From Ulva prolifera (lineage: Eukaryota; Chlorophyta; Ulvophyceae; Ulvales; Ulvaceae), in NCBI GenBank assembly GCA_023078555.1, contig CM041202.1, positions 2,662,022 to 2,726,021 of the forward strand: a DNA stretch of 64,000 nucleotides, written 5' to 3'. This document shows, piece after piece, positions 1-11,363 of this stretch. Position numbers and translations under genes: made by a program. Numbering within the stretch: position 1 is the stretch's first letter; each line of letters starts with the position of its first letter. The notes below the pieces were generated by a model that made no database searches, was not told the DNA's origin, and saw only the letters and a program-made list of their open reading frames with translations.

Positions 1-1498
<1,498 letters not shown>

Positions 1499-2509
1499 GG
1501 CGCCTTGTAAGATGGATCAGTCAGGGAGACAAAGAAAAAAACTAGCATAAATCGCAGCAAACGATCATCAGCTATCGACTCCATATAAATAAGTGTGTGT
1601 CTATCGGGCTCACGCTACGTGCCCGCGCGTACTTCGCTCACGCGACAGGAGCTCTTGGACCGGGCGAATTCGAGAACATTCTGTTGCAGGCCGTGGCCCA
1701 GAATACGTTCACGCGCACTCCTGCATAGCAGACATGCTTCCCGATGCATGGAGTGCGCACCCGTCGATGAGCCTGCTTTGTCATTTCACATGCTTATCAC
1801 AGATATACTTCCATTGCAAGGTGTGCATTCGCGGTTGCTGGATTTCGCTAGTATCAGAATGCACCACAGCCACAGCACAATATCCGATGCAGGACATTAC
1901 AAACATCATGCACTGGCCAGCAGAACGACTGCAGCCCAACGCAGCATTTTGCATAATCTGCGGATATGGTCGCCGTCTGATGCATGGCTGCGTAATGTCC
2001 ACCATTGTGTAGGAGGCAGGCTACCTAATTGGCACATCAAGAAACCCCCCCTCCTCCCCCACCAGAACCACCCTGGACCCCCTACTCGGGGTTGACTGGC
2101 GCCTAGAAAATCAATGCTTGACTGTTCTGAGTGATACCACGCTGCAGTTCTCTCTTAGTCCTTGCTGATCTTTGTCACCATGAACCTGCACAGAGGCAGC
2201 AAGTTGGCTGATATTCCCTACCAAAGCTACCAGATCACCAGGTCCAACAAGTTAAAGCTGTTGAGTCGTGGCAGTTGTTATGCTAATGACATCCAGGTCA
2301 CCAAGGATGAAAATTCACTGTTGCCATGCTGGTCGCACACGGTGGCAGCCAGCAAGAAGACCGCGGGTATACACCAAAAGATTTCAACAGCGTCTGCAGG
2401 CTCAATTCCAGGAGGCCGATCTGAGCCGTAATGCAGTTGCCCCATTGAAGTATGGCGCTTCCTCAGCCAGCAGAAGCAGTTTGCCGTAAACACGGAGCAC
2501 TAGCGTGCA
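1499..2509. other. Intergenic stretch upstream of CDC48, no gene assigned
   Basis: This holds the CDC48 promoter side and possible exons I cannot assign. An open frame covers about 1595-2095 on the plus strand, and another at about 2268-2440 reads RVYTKRFQQRLQAQFQEAD, which looks protein-like. Neither matches a family I know. A pyrimidine-rich tract with C runs sits near 2046-2090. Confidence 0.4.
1584..1591. promoter_or_regulatory. TATA-like element TATAAATA
   Basis: TATAAATA on the plus strand, 86 bases upstream of the CDC48 start codon (reading TATTTATA in the CDC48 direction). It could serve CDC48 or a plus-strand transcript. Sequence match only. Confidence 0.3.
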
Positions 2510-2680
2510 ATGGTCCGAACAAATCTAGCATTCATAACTACCATGATTCAGCAGCGCATTGCTATGAGCATTGCGCTTTGGCGATTGAATGTCATGCTGC
2601 ACCGACGGCGTTTGGCAAAGTGGGAAACAGCTGCAGCGACCCAGAGAAACGTCTTCTATGAAGACACCACAATATCATGA
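2510..2680 (+). CDS. Possible small basic protein or last exon, 56 codons, unassigned
   Basis: An ATG-started frame of 56 codons ends at TGA 2678-2680, four bases from the convergent bL21c stop. The product is helical and basic (MVRTNLAFITTMIQQRIAMS..., then WRLNVMLHRRRLAKWET), which looks like real protein rather than a random frame. It may be the terminal exon of a gene whose earlier exons lie at about 2180-2440. I do not recognise the family. The frame is too short to be convincing alone. Confidence 0.3.
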   Translation: MVRTNLAFITTMIQQRIAMSIALWRLNVMLHRRRLAKWETAAATQRNVFYEDTTIS

Positions 2681-2683
2681 AGA

Positions 2684-3175
2684 TCAGCGACTGGCGTACT
2701 TGGTGAGGGGTTGCCTATGGCCAACCATCTTGCGTGTGTGCTTCTTTGGCTGCATCTTGTAAATGGTGACCTTGGGCCCTTTCAGATCCTCAATGACCTC
2801 AGCTTCTACCGTAACACCCTCAACGTATGGGCGCCCGACATGGAAAGCATCGTCCTGCTTGACAGCAAGCACACGCCCGAACGACACAACGTCCCCAGGC
2901 GTCGCTTTCAGGCGATTGCAGGTGTACCATCGCCCTTCCTCAACAAGATGTTGCACTCCACCCACATCCACGATGGCGTACTTATCCGAGGTCGATACGT
3001 ATGACGAGCTCGGCTTGGAAGTGATAACCGGTGCGTCCGCTGCGCACGCTTTGACGGAGCGGGTGGAGAGAGAGCTGGCAACGCGACTTACATTTGGAAC
3101 ATTAGCACGTGCTAGCCTAGGCGCAGATGGCTTGGCAGAACGAGCCGAAGGCAAGGTGTTCAAGGAGCAAGACAT
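2684..3175 (-). CDS. RPL21: Plastid 50S ribosomal protein L21 (bL21c), nuclear-encoded precursor
   Basis: Structural protein of the large subunit of the chloroplast ribosome, binding 23S rRNA. Single exon of 163 residues from the ATG at 3175. The first ~55 residues are rich in Ser, Ala, Arg and Pro with few acids (MSCSLNTLPSARSAKPSAPR...), as expected of a chloroplast transit peptide. The mature part carries bL21 signatures: YAIVDVGGVQHLVEEGRWY, then PGDVVSFGRVLAVK, then VGRPYVEGVTVEAEV, ending in KMQPKKHTRKMVGHRQPLTK, which matches the Lys/Arg-rich C-terminus of bL21 ('KxKKHxRKxxGHRQ'). The frame is open upstream to 3244, but 3175 is preferred because it begins the transit-like segment. The mitochondrial paralogue is the alternative; the transit peptide favours plastid. 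Confidence 0.93.
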   Translation of the reverse strand: MSCSLNTLPSARSAKPSAPRLARANVPNVSRVASSLSTRSVKACAADAPVITSKPSSSYVSTSDKYAIVDVGGVQHLVEEGRWYTCNRLKATPGDVVSFGRVLAVKQDDAFHVGRPYVEGVTVEAEVIEDLKGPKVTIYKMQPKKHTRKMVGHRQPLTKYASR

Positions 3176-3576
3176 GGTGAAGTCAACCAGCCACACAAGG
3201 TCCAATGCGCCCACAACAGAGAAGTCCAAGACAATTTTACACACATGTGCTGTGTTGTTATGGGTAAGTGCTCATGGCCTTCTGGTTGGGTGTTCTGGTG
3301 CGGCGAAACGTCAACCAGTGCTTGTCACGTGCATTCACGCGCTCGGCGCCGCCCGGCAGGCCGAACATGCGCACCGCCGTGGCTCTAACACAGCTTCCAC
3401 TCTAAATCTCGCAGGAAGACGTACTGCCACAGATACAGGTGAAATGCAAGCCTGGAATGTCCTGCACCTGCCAACGGGTCGCGACACGTACGTCCTCTCC
3501 GGAGGATGAGCACTGTGTGGTTGCACCTGATGTTGCCCCTCTGCCCAGATCGACCTTGGTCACTTGTCAGTGCAGA
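3176..3576. other. Intergenic: bL21c promoter side and 3' flank of the next gene
   Basis: About 400 bases between the bL21c start and the stop of the next minus-strand gene. No gene or clear promoter motif was seen. Confidence 0.5.
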
Positions 3577-4396
3577 TCACCGCTCAAAGACGTCACTTAA
3601 AACTTTTATAATAAGTCTGAGCCCTGTGTCTTCTAGTTCATGAATGTGATCTTCAGGACCCTCTACACTGCCATGTGCCCAGCCATGTACAATGCAAGAG
3701 TCCCTGGGCTCTTGCATTGTCGTCCAATAAGGCAGTGCACCGGGAAGAACTGTACTGGGCTGCAATAAAATCCGCACGGGGTCACTGGATTATGTTGCTC
3801 ATTGGTTTGTGCCCTGATGTATACCAGATCAGCTGCAGGTGTGCCCCACCTGTGGTGATACATGGCGGCGCACCTGAGACCACGATAAACAATTGTGTTG
3901 TCCAATTCACTTAGCGAAAGCAGAGGGACTTGTGATACAACCTCAGGAGGCCGAAAGGTCTTGCCGCATGGACTATATGTGCTGAGCCACCAGCAGCAGG
4001 AATAGCACAGCAAGGAACACTGCAGTGAACTGTTGATTGCCAATCCTGCCCTGTACTCGCCTCATGATGTCAAGGAAACATCAGCCGCAAGAACAAGGCA
4101 TGAACAACCTCATACTTGTGGCTGTGGAAAGTCAACAATCCAAGACAGACCACACGGACATCCACGTGCAATTCGATGATTACCTCCCACAACCAACATA
4201 TCACAGCGTTGCTTCGTTGTGTTGTGCTGCACACAGCGCACGCTTGATAAAACAAACCCATCCGACGCTAATACATCAGCCAAGGTTGCTCAGGCCATGT
4301 GGTGCAAATCGGCCAGGTCACAGGTCCCTTGACAAACAGGGTATACCCGGCAAAATTGCAAGCTGTCGGATTTGCCACTGCCTTCAATCGAGCAGC
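3577..4396 (-). CDS. Unassigned multi-exon gene (5' end not found)
   Basis: Family not recognised. Reading leftward, a probable exon begins at 4396 after a TGCAG acceptor (AARLKAVANPTACNFAGYTL...). A later exon near 3980-3880 reads PPEVVSQVPLLSLSELDNT and ends at a GTGCGC donor; a short one follows (AQTNEQHNPVTP) with a GTGCGG donor. The last exon reads VEGPEDHIHELEDTGLRLII... and stops at TGA 3577-3579. The final two joins agree in phase. One frame near 4060-3970 encodes a hydrophobic stretch (QQFTAVFLAVLFLLLVAQHI) that may be a membrane segment or simply the intron before the next exon. The first exon and start codon were not found and may lie as far out as 5.4 kb. Confidence 0.45.
3689..3720. 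repeat. Perfect inverted repeat, 12-base arms, 8-base loop
   Basis: ACAATGCAAGAG at 3689-3700 and its exact complement CTCTTGCATTGT at 3709-3720, separated by TCCCTGGG. It falls in the last intron of the unassigned gene at 3577-4396. Confidence 0.9.
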
Positions 4397-5687
4397 CTGC
4401 ACCCCGATCTCCACGCACATGATGAGGGTGACATCTCATGGCAAACGTTCCAAGAAGAAGTCAATGAACATTCACTGCACAAAACTGCAGTACCTGCTTC
4501 GGCTACAGGTGCACCTATGCATCCCCAACAGCAATTCATGCAGGCACACCCTGGCACCCTGGCACAGGCGGCACAGATGCCATGCCAGCTCCCCCTCTCT
4601 AGCTCTGCTGGGCGCAACGCGTTCACACGCATGGCTCGCGTCTCGCCTCACACATGCAGTCACTGCTGGCCACTCTACACAACACGAGTGCACGTGCAAC
4701 ATTGCGTTACACCGACACTGCTGCCACGGACTGCACTTGTGGCCACGGCACTACACCCATACCACTTCAAGCCACAGATCTATCAGGTCACGAGGCCGTC
4801 GTCTCTTTTCCCCCCATGATCACAGCAGCACACCACAGATCAGCCCGCCTTTTGAATGGGGACAGTGCACGACATGGCTGCGTTGTGTCATGGCTCTAAA
4901 GAGCACCAGGCCCGATGCACACAGCTGGCACTCGGCAACCACTGGCATCTCCGGCCGAATGCCGTCAGGCACTGGCTCCAAGAACGCAGCCCGCATGGCT
5001 ACTTGATCAAGCTTTTACACACAGGTAGCTTAGCTACTCGCGTGTCCATACAGGAGCACCCACAACACGACAGGGACCACTGCCTGCTCGTTCATCTCTC
5101 TCACAGGCGGTCTACTGTTGAGCGCCACACGCACAACGGCGAACACGCCACCGGCGTGGACATGCGCACAGGAGGATCCAGAGCAGCTGTGCCGCCGTTT
5201 GATGCGCGAAAGCCATCGGGTCCTGTTGTTTTTGAAAGTAGGCAGGTCATCATGGCACCGAGATGCATCCTCACTGGCCCCCTTTACCTGAAACCACCTC
5301 AAGACAGCCGTGTGGCCACTAAAGCTCCACAGGAACGCGGCGTACCGGCACGTCACTGAAGCCGATGAGGCGGAGCCGCGTCGTGCCTGAGCCTCAATCC
5401 TACTATCGAGCAGCAACTGCGATCTGTGAGTCACCAGTGGTGATGACCGGCTACAGCAGCATGGCCATGTGGCAGTTCATGTCGGCACGTGCAGCGCTTC
5501 TGCTTTGCACTGGGACTGCAAAGCAGGCACCGCACGCTGTGAATGCGGCGGCTCGAACAGTGTCCGCGCATTCGCCATGCATGAGCGTGCAGGAGGCGAT
5601 AACTTCCGGCAGCCAAGGCGTTGGCAGCTACTTCAGCCGCCACCCCGCAGCGCAGCGGCTCTGGACACAGCACGCGCCACTCCTGCG
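4397..5687. other. No gene supported; possible 5' exons of the 3.6-4.4 kb gene
   Basis: Long open frames exist on both strands here (260 codons at 4037-4819 and 235 at 4299-5006 on plus, 134 at 5030-5434 on minus). None has a protein-like composition or any motif I recognise. The right end is the 3' flank of the transporter gene. Confidence 0.4.
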
Positions 5688-7025
5688 TCAGCTGAAGATG
5701 CGCTCGCCGCGGCCGCAGACTATGAAGAATGCGGCGCCGACGACAGCCATGCATGAGGCGATCGCGTGTGCGCGGTACCATCCTCCGGCGTGCGTCGCGC
5801 CGCCGGCAGCCTCCAGCAGGTAGCCTGTCGCGGACACGCCGATGATGCCGGAGATCGTGCCGGCGGTGTTGCTGATGCCCATGAGAATGCCGGCGTACCG
5901 CGGCGCGATGTCCATGTGGTTCACTGAGAAGCCCCCCCGCGCGAGGCCACAGGCCCCCAGGCACAACGTGAGCACAACGAGCCCTTGTGTGACGGTGCGC
6001 GCGGCCGGCATGAGCATGAGGAGGGTTATTGCCCCTGCGAATCCGGCGGTGTTGACGGTTTTGCGTGCGGCGCCGACGGAGAGGCCCGCGCGGATGAGCC
6101 AGTCGCCGCTCCAGCCGCCGACGTTGGACATCGCGAACATGAGGAGGTAAGGGAGGGGCTTGCCGATGCCGACGGACTTGAGATCGCGGCCGAGCAGGGC
6201 TTCGAAGTAGGTGGGCATCCAGTTCATGATTGTGTAGAAGATGTAATGGAAGGTGAAGTTGTTGACGATGATCGACCAGACGGCCGGGTGCGTCATGATG
6301 CGCTTCCACGGAGTCGGCGCGACGGCCTTCGCGTTTGAGCCGCGGCCGCCGTCAGGGTTGGGGGCTGAGGAGGGTTTGGAGGTGGATGAGGGGGCGTCGG
6401 TGGCGGTGGAGAGGGAGACCGGGATGAGGGACTCGCGGTGGCGGACATCTTCGCCGAGGAGCACCCACAGGGCGAGCCATGCAGCGCCGAGGCCGGCGAC
6501 GATGCGGAAGATGATGGAAGGGTCACCGAAGTTGGCGGCGATGCCGGGGAGGAACTGGATGGCGCCGGCGGAGCCAAGGTACATGCCGGAGGTGCAGAGG
6601 GAGGTGGCTTTGGCGCGCTCCTGCGGGAGGACCCACTCGGAGAGAACAGTGTGGACGGACGGGATGAGGCCACCCTGGAAGACGCCGACCGTGATGCGAA
6701 CTGCTGAGATGGCGAGAGCAGACTTTGCGGTGGATGGCGTGAGGGCTGCGGCGAAGGACCAGCCAAGGAACGAGGCAATCAGCGTTCGCCTGCCACCGAA
6801 CCGCTGCGCCAGCATGCCACCTGGAACCTGACTGACAGCATATCCGACGAAGAATGCGCCCATGACCATGCCTTCGACGCGCTCGGCTACTGCGTCCCGC
6901 TTACACAGCGCGGTGAACGCAACGGAAAAGCCTGTGCGCTCGATGTACGCGCAGCATGTCGCCAGAAAGCAGCAGAAACATATTATGTATCGTTTCTGTG
7001 ATAAAGATTCCCATATCGTGGACAT
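5688..7025 (-). CDS. MFS anion/phosphate transporter, SLC17/PHT4 (ANTR) type, intronless
   Basis: Major-facilitator permease of 445 residues, probably an H+- or Na+-coupled anion (phosphate or organic anion) carrier of a plastid, Golgi or other membrane. A single uninterrupted frame has about 12 hydrophobic segments with a polar central loop at about residues 205-240 (Ser/Thr/Pro-rich, then GGRGSNAKAVAPTPWKRI). Family signs: the first helix followed by CAYIERTGFSVAF; the loop 2-3 motif GYAVSQVPGGMLAQRFGGRR; the second-half features TFHYIFYTIMNWMPTYFEAL and MDIAPRYAGILMGISNTAGT, the last being typical of SLC17/PHT4. No long N-terminal plastid transit peptide is present, so location is open. 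The gene has no intron, unlike almost all its neighbours. The first ~20 codons are AT-richer than the rest. Substrate cannot be read from sequence. Confidence 0.88.
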   Translation of the reverse strand: MSTIWESLSQKRYIICFCCFLATCCAYIERTGFSVAFTALCKRDAVAERVEGMVMGAFFVGYAVSQVPGGMLAQRFGGRRTLIASFLGWSFAAALTPSTAKSALAISAVRITVGVFQGGLIPSVHTVLSEWVLPQERAKATSLCTSGMYLGSAGAIQFLPGIAANFGDPSIIFRIVAGLGAAWLALWVLLGEDVRHRESLIPVSLSTATDAPSSTSKPSSAPNPDGGRGSNAKAVAPTPWKRIMTHPAVWSIIVNNFTFHYIFYTIMNWMPTYFEALLGRDLKSVGIGKPLPYLLMFAMSNVGGWSGDWLIRAGLSVGAARKTVNTAGFAGAITLLMLMPAARTVTQGLVVLTLCLGACGLARGGFSVNHMDIAPRYAGILMGISNTAGTISGIIGVSATGYLLEAAGGATHAGGWYRAHAIASCMAVVGAAFFIVCGRGERIFS

Positions 7026-8287
7026 GTCTGTAACAGTGGAGCAACACCGTGCTAACTGGACGCTGGAAGCTTAAACATCAGCGGCTCACAAGCCTGTACC
7101 CCATGTTAGCCTGCATCTTACATCATACGATGAATTTGGACGCCTGCTATGAATTTTCATGCTGGTGCATCTTCAATTTGGTCCGGCGATTTGCCGCGTG
7201 CATCGGGACATGGATTGCATGGCGAATGCTGCAAAGGAAACGCGTACCTTCACGATCACGCAAATTCCAGCCAGATGGCTTCAGATGCAGACTATACGGC
7301 ATCGTCAAATTGTCAGGCTTGCGTCTTCATGGCAGTGGCACAGTGCTGCGATGAAGCATTTCTCAACGGCAAGTGACTGTGCTTGACATGAAAAACTACT
7401 CGCGTCGGCAGATGAAACAACAGCTTTCCTGAAAACTGTGAGCTGCGAATGTCGCTGCGATCGTAACGTTGGCCTACACTGTTTTCCATGCGGTCGCTGC
7501 TGCAGGTTTTGACGTGGGATTCTGTGCATAGCCTCAACAAATACACGCACTGTCATTTCGGAAATGCAGTGAAAATGGATTGTAAACATGCTGGCTCGTT
7601 CAACACGACGAGCCGTCTGCGAGAGATAAGCCGCTCCTCAAACGTGTCGTGCGGGATCTCAGCGCATGGTGATGCAGTACTGCGTGGGGGATTACGAGAC
7701 AAGCACCGAGACTGGTAATGCACAGGTGCCTTGGAAGAGCTAACACGCACATTTTTACCTACTTAGCGAGTGTATAAGCATGCTGAGTTCTGCATTGAAG
7801 GTTATACACATCCACTTCGAGGTAACTGGGCCGTGGATTTTCATGTCTTCAGGCTACCGTAAGATCCACGTTACACTAACTGTCGTGAAAATGCCTAGAC
7901 AATGATCTAGATTTACTGCGCACTCCCTAATTACTTCAGCCCCGCCAATGAACGCCTGGCGAACACACAAAACATACACACAACATGCATTTGCCAGCAC
8001 TTCTGCAAATTCAACTTTGGAACTGTGTGGCTCAGCCATAATAGGCCACGATGAAGTCGAAACGTGTGCATAAACGGCTGACAGGTCAAGCCAAGTGTGG
8101 CTCAGACACATACTGACAGCAGACGACTTCAACAGCGTGAGCTAGATCAATGGAGGGAATAATAGAGTGTGCAGCAGCTTGGCTGTCTGAATGTCAGCAT
8201 GCAGGCCTTGCAGCTTCACACCAATCTTCTGGATTGTCCCGGATAATGGCGGCAGCGCAGCAGGCGGAGTACGACTGTATATCTAGC
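7026..8287. other. Intergenic between the transporter start and the eIF4A stop
   Basis: About 1.26 kb holding the transporter promoter and the eIF4A 3' flank. Short open frames on both strands show no recognisable protein. Confidence 0.5.
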
Positions 8288-10792
8288 CTAGATGAGGTCG
8301 GCAATATTGCTGGGGAGCTCCTCGATGGTTGTGTGGTAGAAGCGCTGGATGTCAGTGAGTAGCATCTTCTCTTCTTCTGACGCACAGAAGTTGATGGCCA
8401 CACCCTTGCGGCCAAATCGCCCTGATCGACCGATACGATGCAGGTAGTTCTCCGGCTGCGTGGGCAGGTCGAAGTTGATGACAAGGGAGACCTGCACATT
8501 GACACAGCTGGTAAGTTACACCCGGTGTCAGTACCACTGTATAGAACAACTATGACATCCAGTGTACAACTGCATAGAATGTGGCCAGCAAATCGCAGCA
8601 CCATTTTCTGTCCGGCTGACGCTTGGGTTGTGATCCTTAGAGGCACACATCACACGCATCTGCTTTGTCAAGTCATAGAAAACATGACACTGAGTTGCTT
8701 GCACACAGCCACATGCCGATGGCGGTAGAAGTATGCATCACGCATGAACACACAACACTAGGAGTGTTGCCATTGCACACGAACATCCTTCGCAATGTAC
8801 AGGTGCACATTGTGTGTGCATGCTGTTACCCAAACAATGCACTGATAGCTGGTCACTTTCACCACCACAATGCACTGCAAGACTACAAGAATCAAATGAA
8901 ATCCCCAGCATTGGAGTCAGGGGAACACGTCTGCACTTGGTCAGATCCGCACCTGTTGGACATCAATGCCACGAGCCAGCAGGTCGGTCGTAATAAGCAC
9001 ACGAGACGAGCCCGATCGGAATTCGCGCATGATGACATCACGAGTGTTCTGCTCCATGTCACCATGGGTAGCACTGACGACGAACTCCTTCTCCTTCATG
9101 CTCTCCGTCAGCCAGTCCACCTTACGACGTGTGTTGGCGAAAATGACCGACTGTGTGATGGCCAATGTCTCATACAGGTCGCAAAGGACATCAAGCTTGT
9201 AGTCCTCAGAGCCCACATCGACGTAGAACTGCAGTGGAACTTTCATTCACATTCATGTAAGACGCAAAGAGATTGTGAAGCACTATGACAATCTGCAAAT
9301 CACAAGCATCCTCCACACACCCCGCTGATGACCAGGTGATGAACAAGGCACTCTGCATGCAGTTGCAAAAAGCCAACGCTGGCACATAAGCGCCCTGTCG
9401 ACTTCCTGCCCTGGCAGTCAATCAGCATCTCATGCACTAGCACTTTGGCTGTGGCAGCCATCAGATTTTGCGAACTGTTTGTCTCCCATTAGGGACAAGA
9501 AGTAAGCCATAGGCTAAAAGGTTGAAGCCTACCAGAGAATGTGCTACAATGCTGAGATACACTGCATTACTCAGAAGACGAATAGGACACTGTTGTTGCG
9601 GATGAGGTGGAGCAATGTGGGGTTACGTGTTGGCATGGTAGACACTGCGACATCATCAAATAGAGCGCTGTGACTCAACCACATTCTCATGGAGAACGTT
9701 ATCATACCTGCTTGATACCTTCGAGTGTCAGTTCGTCACGTTTCACAAGAATGCGGACAGGCTTGGACATGAACTTCTTGGTGATCTCCAATGCCTCAGG
9801 AGGGAGGGTAGCAGAGAAAACTCCAACCTGAAATGCAATTGAGAGTTTTTTGTTAACAGCAACCAGTGGGCCAGACTCTCAAACACGTGGATGCAACAAC
9901 CCGCCAGGAGGAGCCTGCCAGGAAGGTGTTTCCGCAAGGGATTGGTCATCACGGCGCACCTGCAATTTCGCAGGTAGGAGCTGGAAGATTTCGTAGATCT
10001 GATCCTTGAAACCACGAGAAAGCATCTCGTCGGCTTCATCCAGAACGAACATCTTTATGTACTCGGCCTGGAGACCGCCGCGGCGGAGCATGTCGTAAAC
10101 GCGGCCTGGCGTGCCGACAACGACGTGCACGCCGTCGGCAAGGACGCGCAAGTCCTCGCGCACAAGAGTGCCGCCAACGCATGCGTGACATTTGACCTTC
10201 ACGTAGTCTCCCAAGCTGCTCATCACCTTGTCAATCTGCTGCGCAAGCTCGCGCGTGGGGGCCAGGACCAGGCCTTGACATTTCACCAGCGAGTAATCAA
10301 GGTTGTTAAGGACGCCAGCACAGAAAGTGGCAGTCTTGCCTGTTCCAGACTGTGCTTGCTGGATAACATCGAGATTCTTGGAGAATGGGACAATTCCCTT
10401 CTGCTGAATTGCGGATGGCTTCTCAAAACCTGCACACGATCGTTTGTCAGCAGCGTTTCAGGCATCTCAAACGATACATACTACAAATACCGTTCATATC
10501 TACACAAGTCGCCTCGGATAGCAGACGCGTGTCTCTGCAGACTCGCGCACCATAAGCGTAGATGCCGCGGAGCAACGACTCATTCAGTCCCATCTGGTCG
10601 AAAGAGTCGCATGATTCAGTCCATTCTGTGAAGAATTCTCCTCCTTCCTTGGAGCTGCATGACCGGACACCATCTTACATTGAGACAGGGCGCCACCCAT
10701 CGAGACTGTGGTGTGAATGACAGCAGGGGATCGTACAGCTCTTCCATACGAGCATCGTAAGCCTTGTCATCATATCCAGATTCAGTTGTCAT
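8288..10792 (-). CDS. eIF4A: Translation initiation factor eIF4A, DEAD-box RNA helicase
   Basis: ATP-dependent helicase of the cap-binding complex eIF4F; unwinds mRNA 5' leaders. Six exons read leftward. Exon 1 begins at ATG 10792 ([19 protein letters not shown]) and ends at a GTACGA donor near 10737. Exon 2 gives [18 protein letters not shown] then LLRGIYAYG. Exon 3 (about 10430-9965) has the Q motif [12 protein letters not shown], Walker [23 protein letters not shown] and [19 protein letters not shown]. Exon 4 (about 9830-9719) has [17 protein letters not shown] (motif III SAT). Exon 5 (9240-8942) has [51 protein letters not shown]. Exon 6 (8490-8288) has [26 protein letters not shown] and the C-terminal signature [12 protein letters not shown]. 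All nine motifs are intact, and IEELPxNxADLI is diagnostic of eIF4A over eIF4A3-like helicases. It is divergent from the RNA-binding gene at 11364. Confidence 0.96.
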
Positions 10793-11363
10793 ATTGATTC
10801 TGCAGCCAATCCGACGGTCAGGTATCGAGGTCACAGCAAACTGGAGACAAGCGGTCGAGGAAAACAAACCGAAAGTTCCCTGTGTTGAAGATTGCAAAGT
10901 CCCAAAGAGGTCGTTATAGTGGCAACGCAGCGCATATCACCCATGAGGTCCGGAATCCTTGCTGCCTGCTGGCGCACTGCGCGACTAGTTCGTCGATCGA
11001 GTGAACGCATGCATGGGCCGCCCGGTCCTGTGTAGCCGCAGAGAGAGTGACGTCATCCGAGCGCTGCCAAAGGTCGCATGCATGGCATGAACAGGCAACG
11101 TTGGTGCACGTCTTGTGTTCCAACGGCGAAAAACGCCTATGCAGCGGAACAACGTGTTTTTGACAACTGCCACCGCGGGCTTAACATTGGGGGGTTCTTC
11201 TGCCAGCAACGGTCGAGCTGCCGTCATTGGGCACGCTCTGGAGCCTGTTGTATCTCGGGGCGGGGTAATTTCATACACTTCCTTCTAGCCCAGTGGGGGC
11301 AGTGTTCCTGGGTCTTACAGGCCAACGATGTACAAACGTTCAAGAAGGGCTGACGGAGAACCA
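10793..11363. promoter_or_regulatory. Divergent promoter region between eIF4A (-) and the RRM gene (+)
   Basis: 571 bases between two start codons facing away from each other. It probably carries both promoters. No TATA box or named element is evident. Confidence 0.45.

Noticed and set aside
4037-5006. Long plus-strand open frames (260 and 235 codons)
   Set aside because: Biased composition rich in His, Thr, Pro and Ser without domains or splice context; opposite a region where minus-strand exons are more convincing.
5431-6309. 292-codon minus-strand frame over the transporter
   Set aside because: Same-strand shadow in another frame of the transporter gene, full of His and Arg, with no membrane segments.
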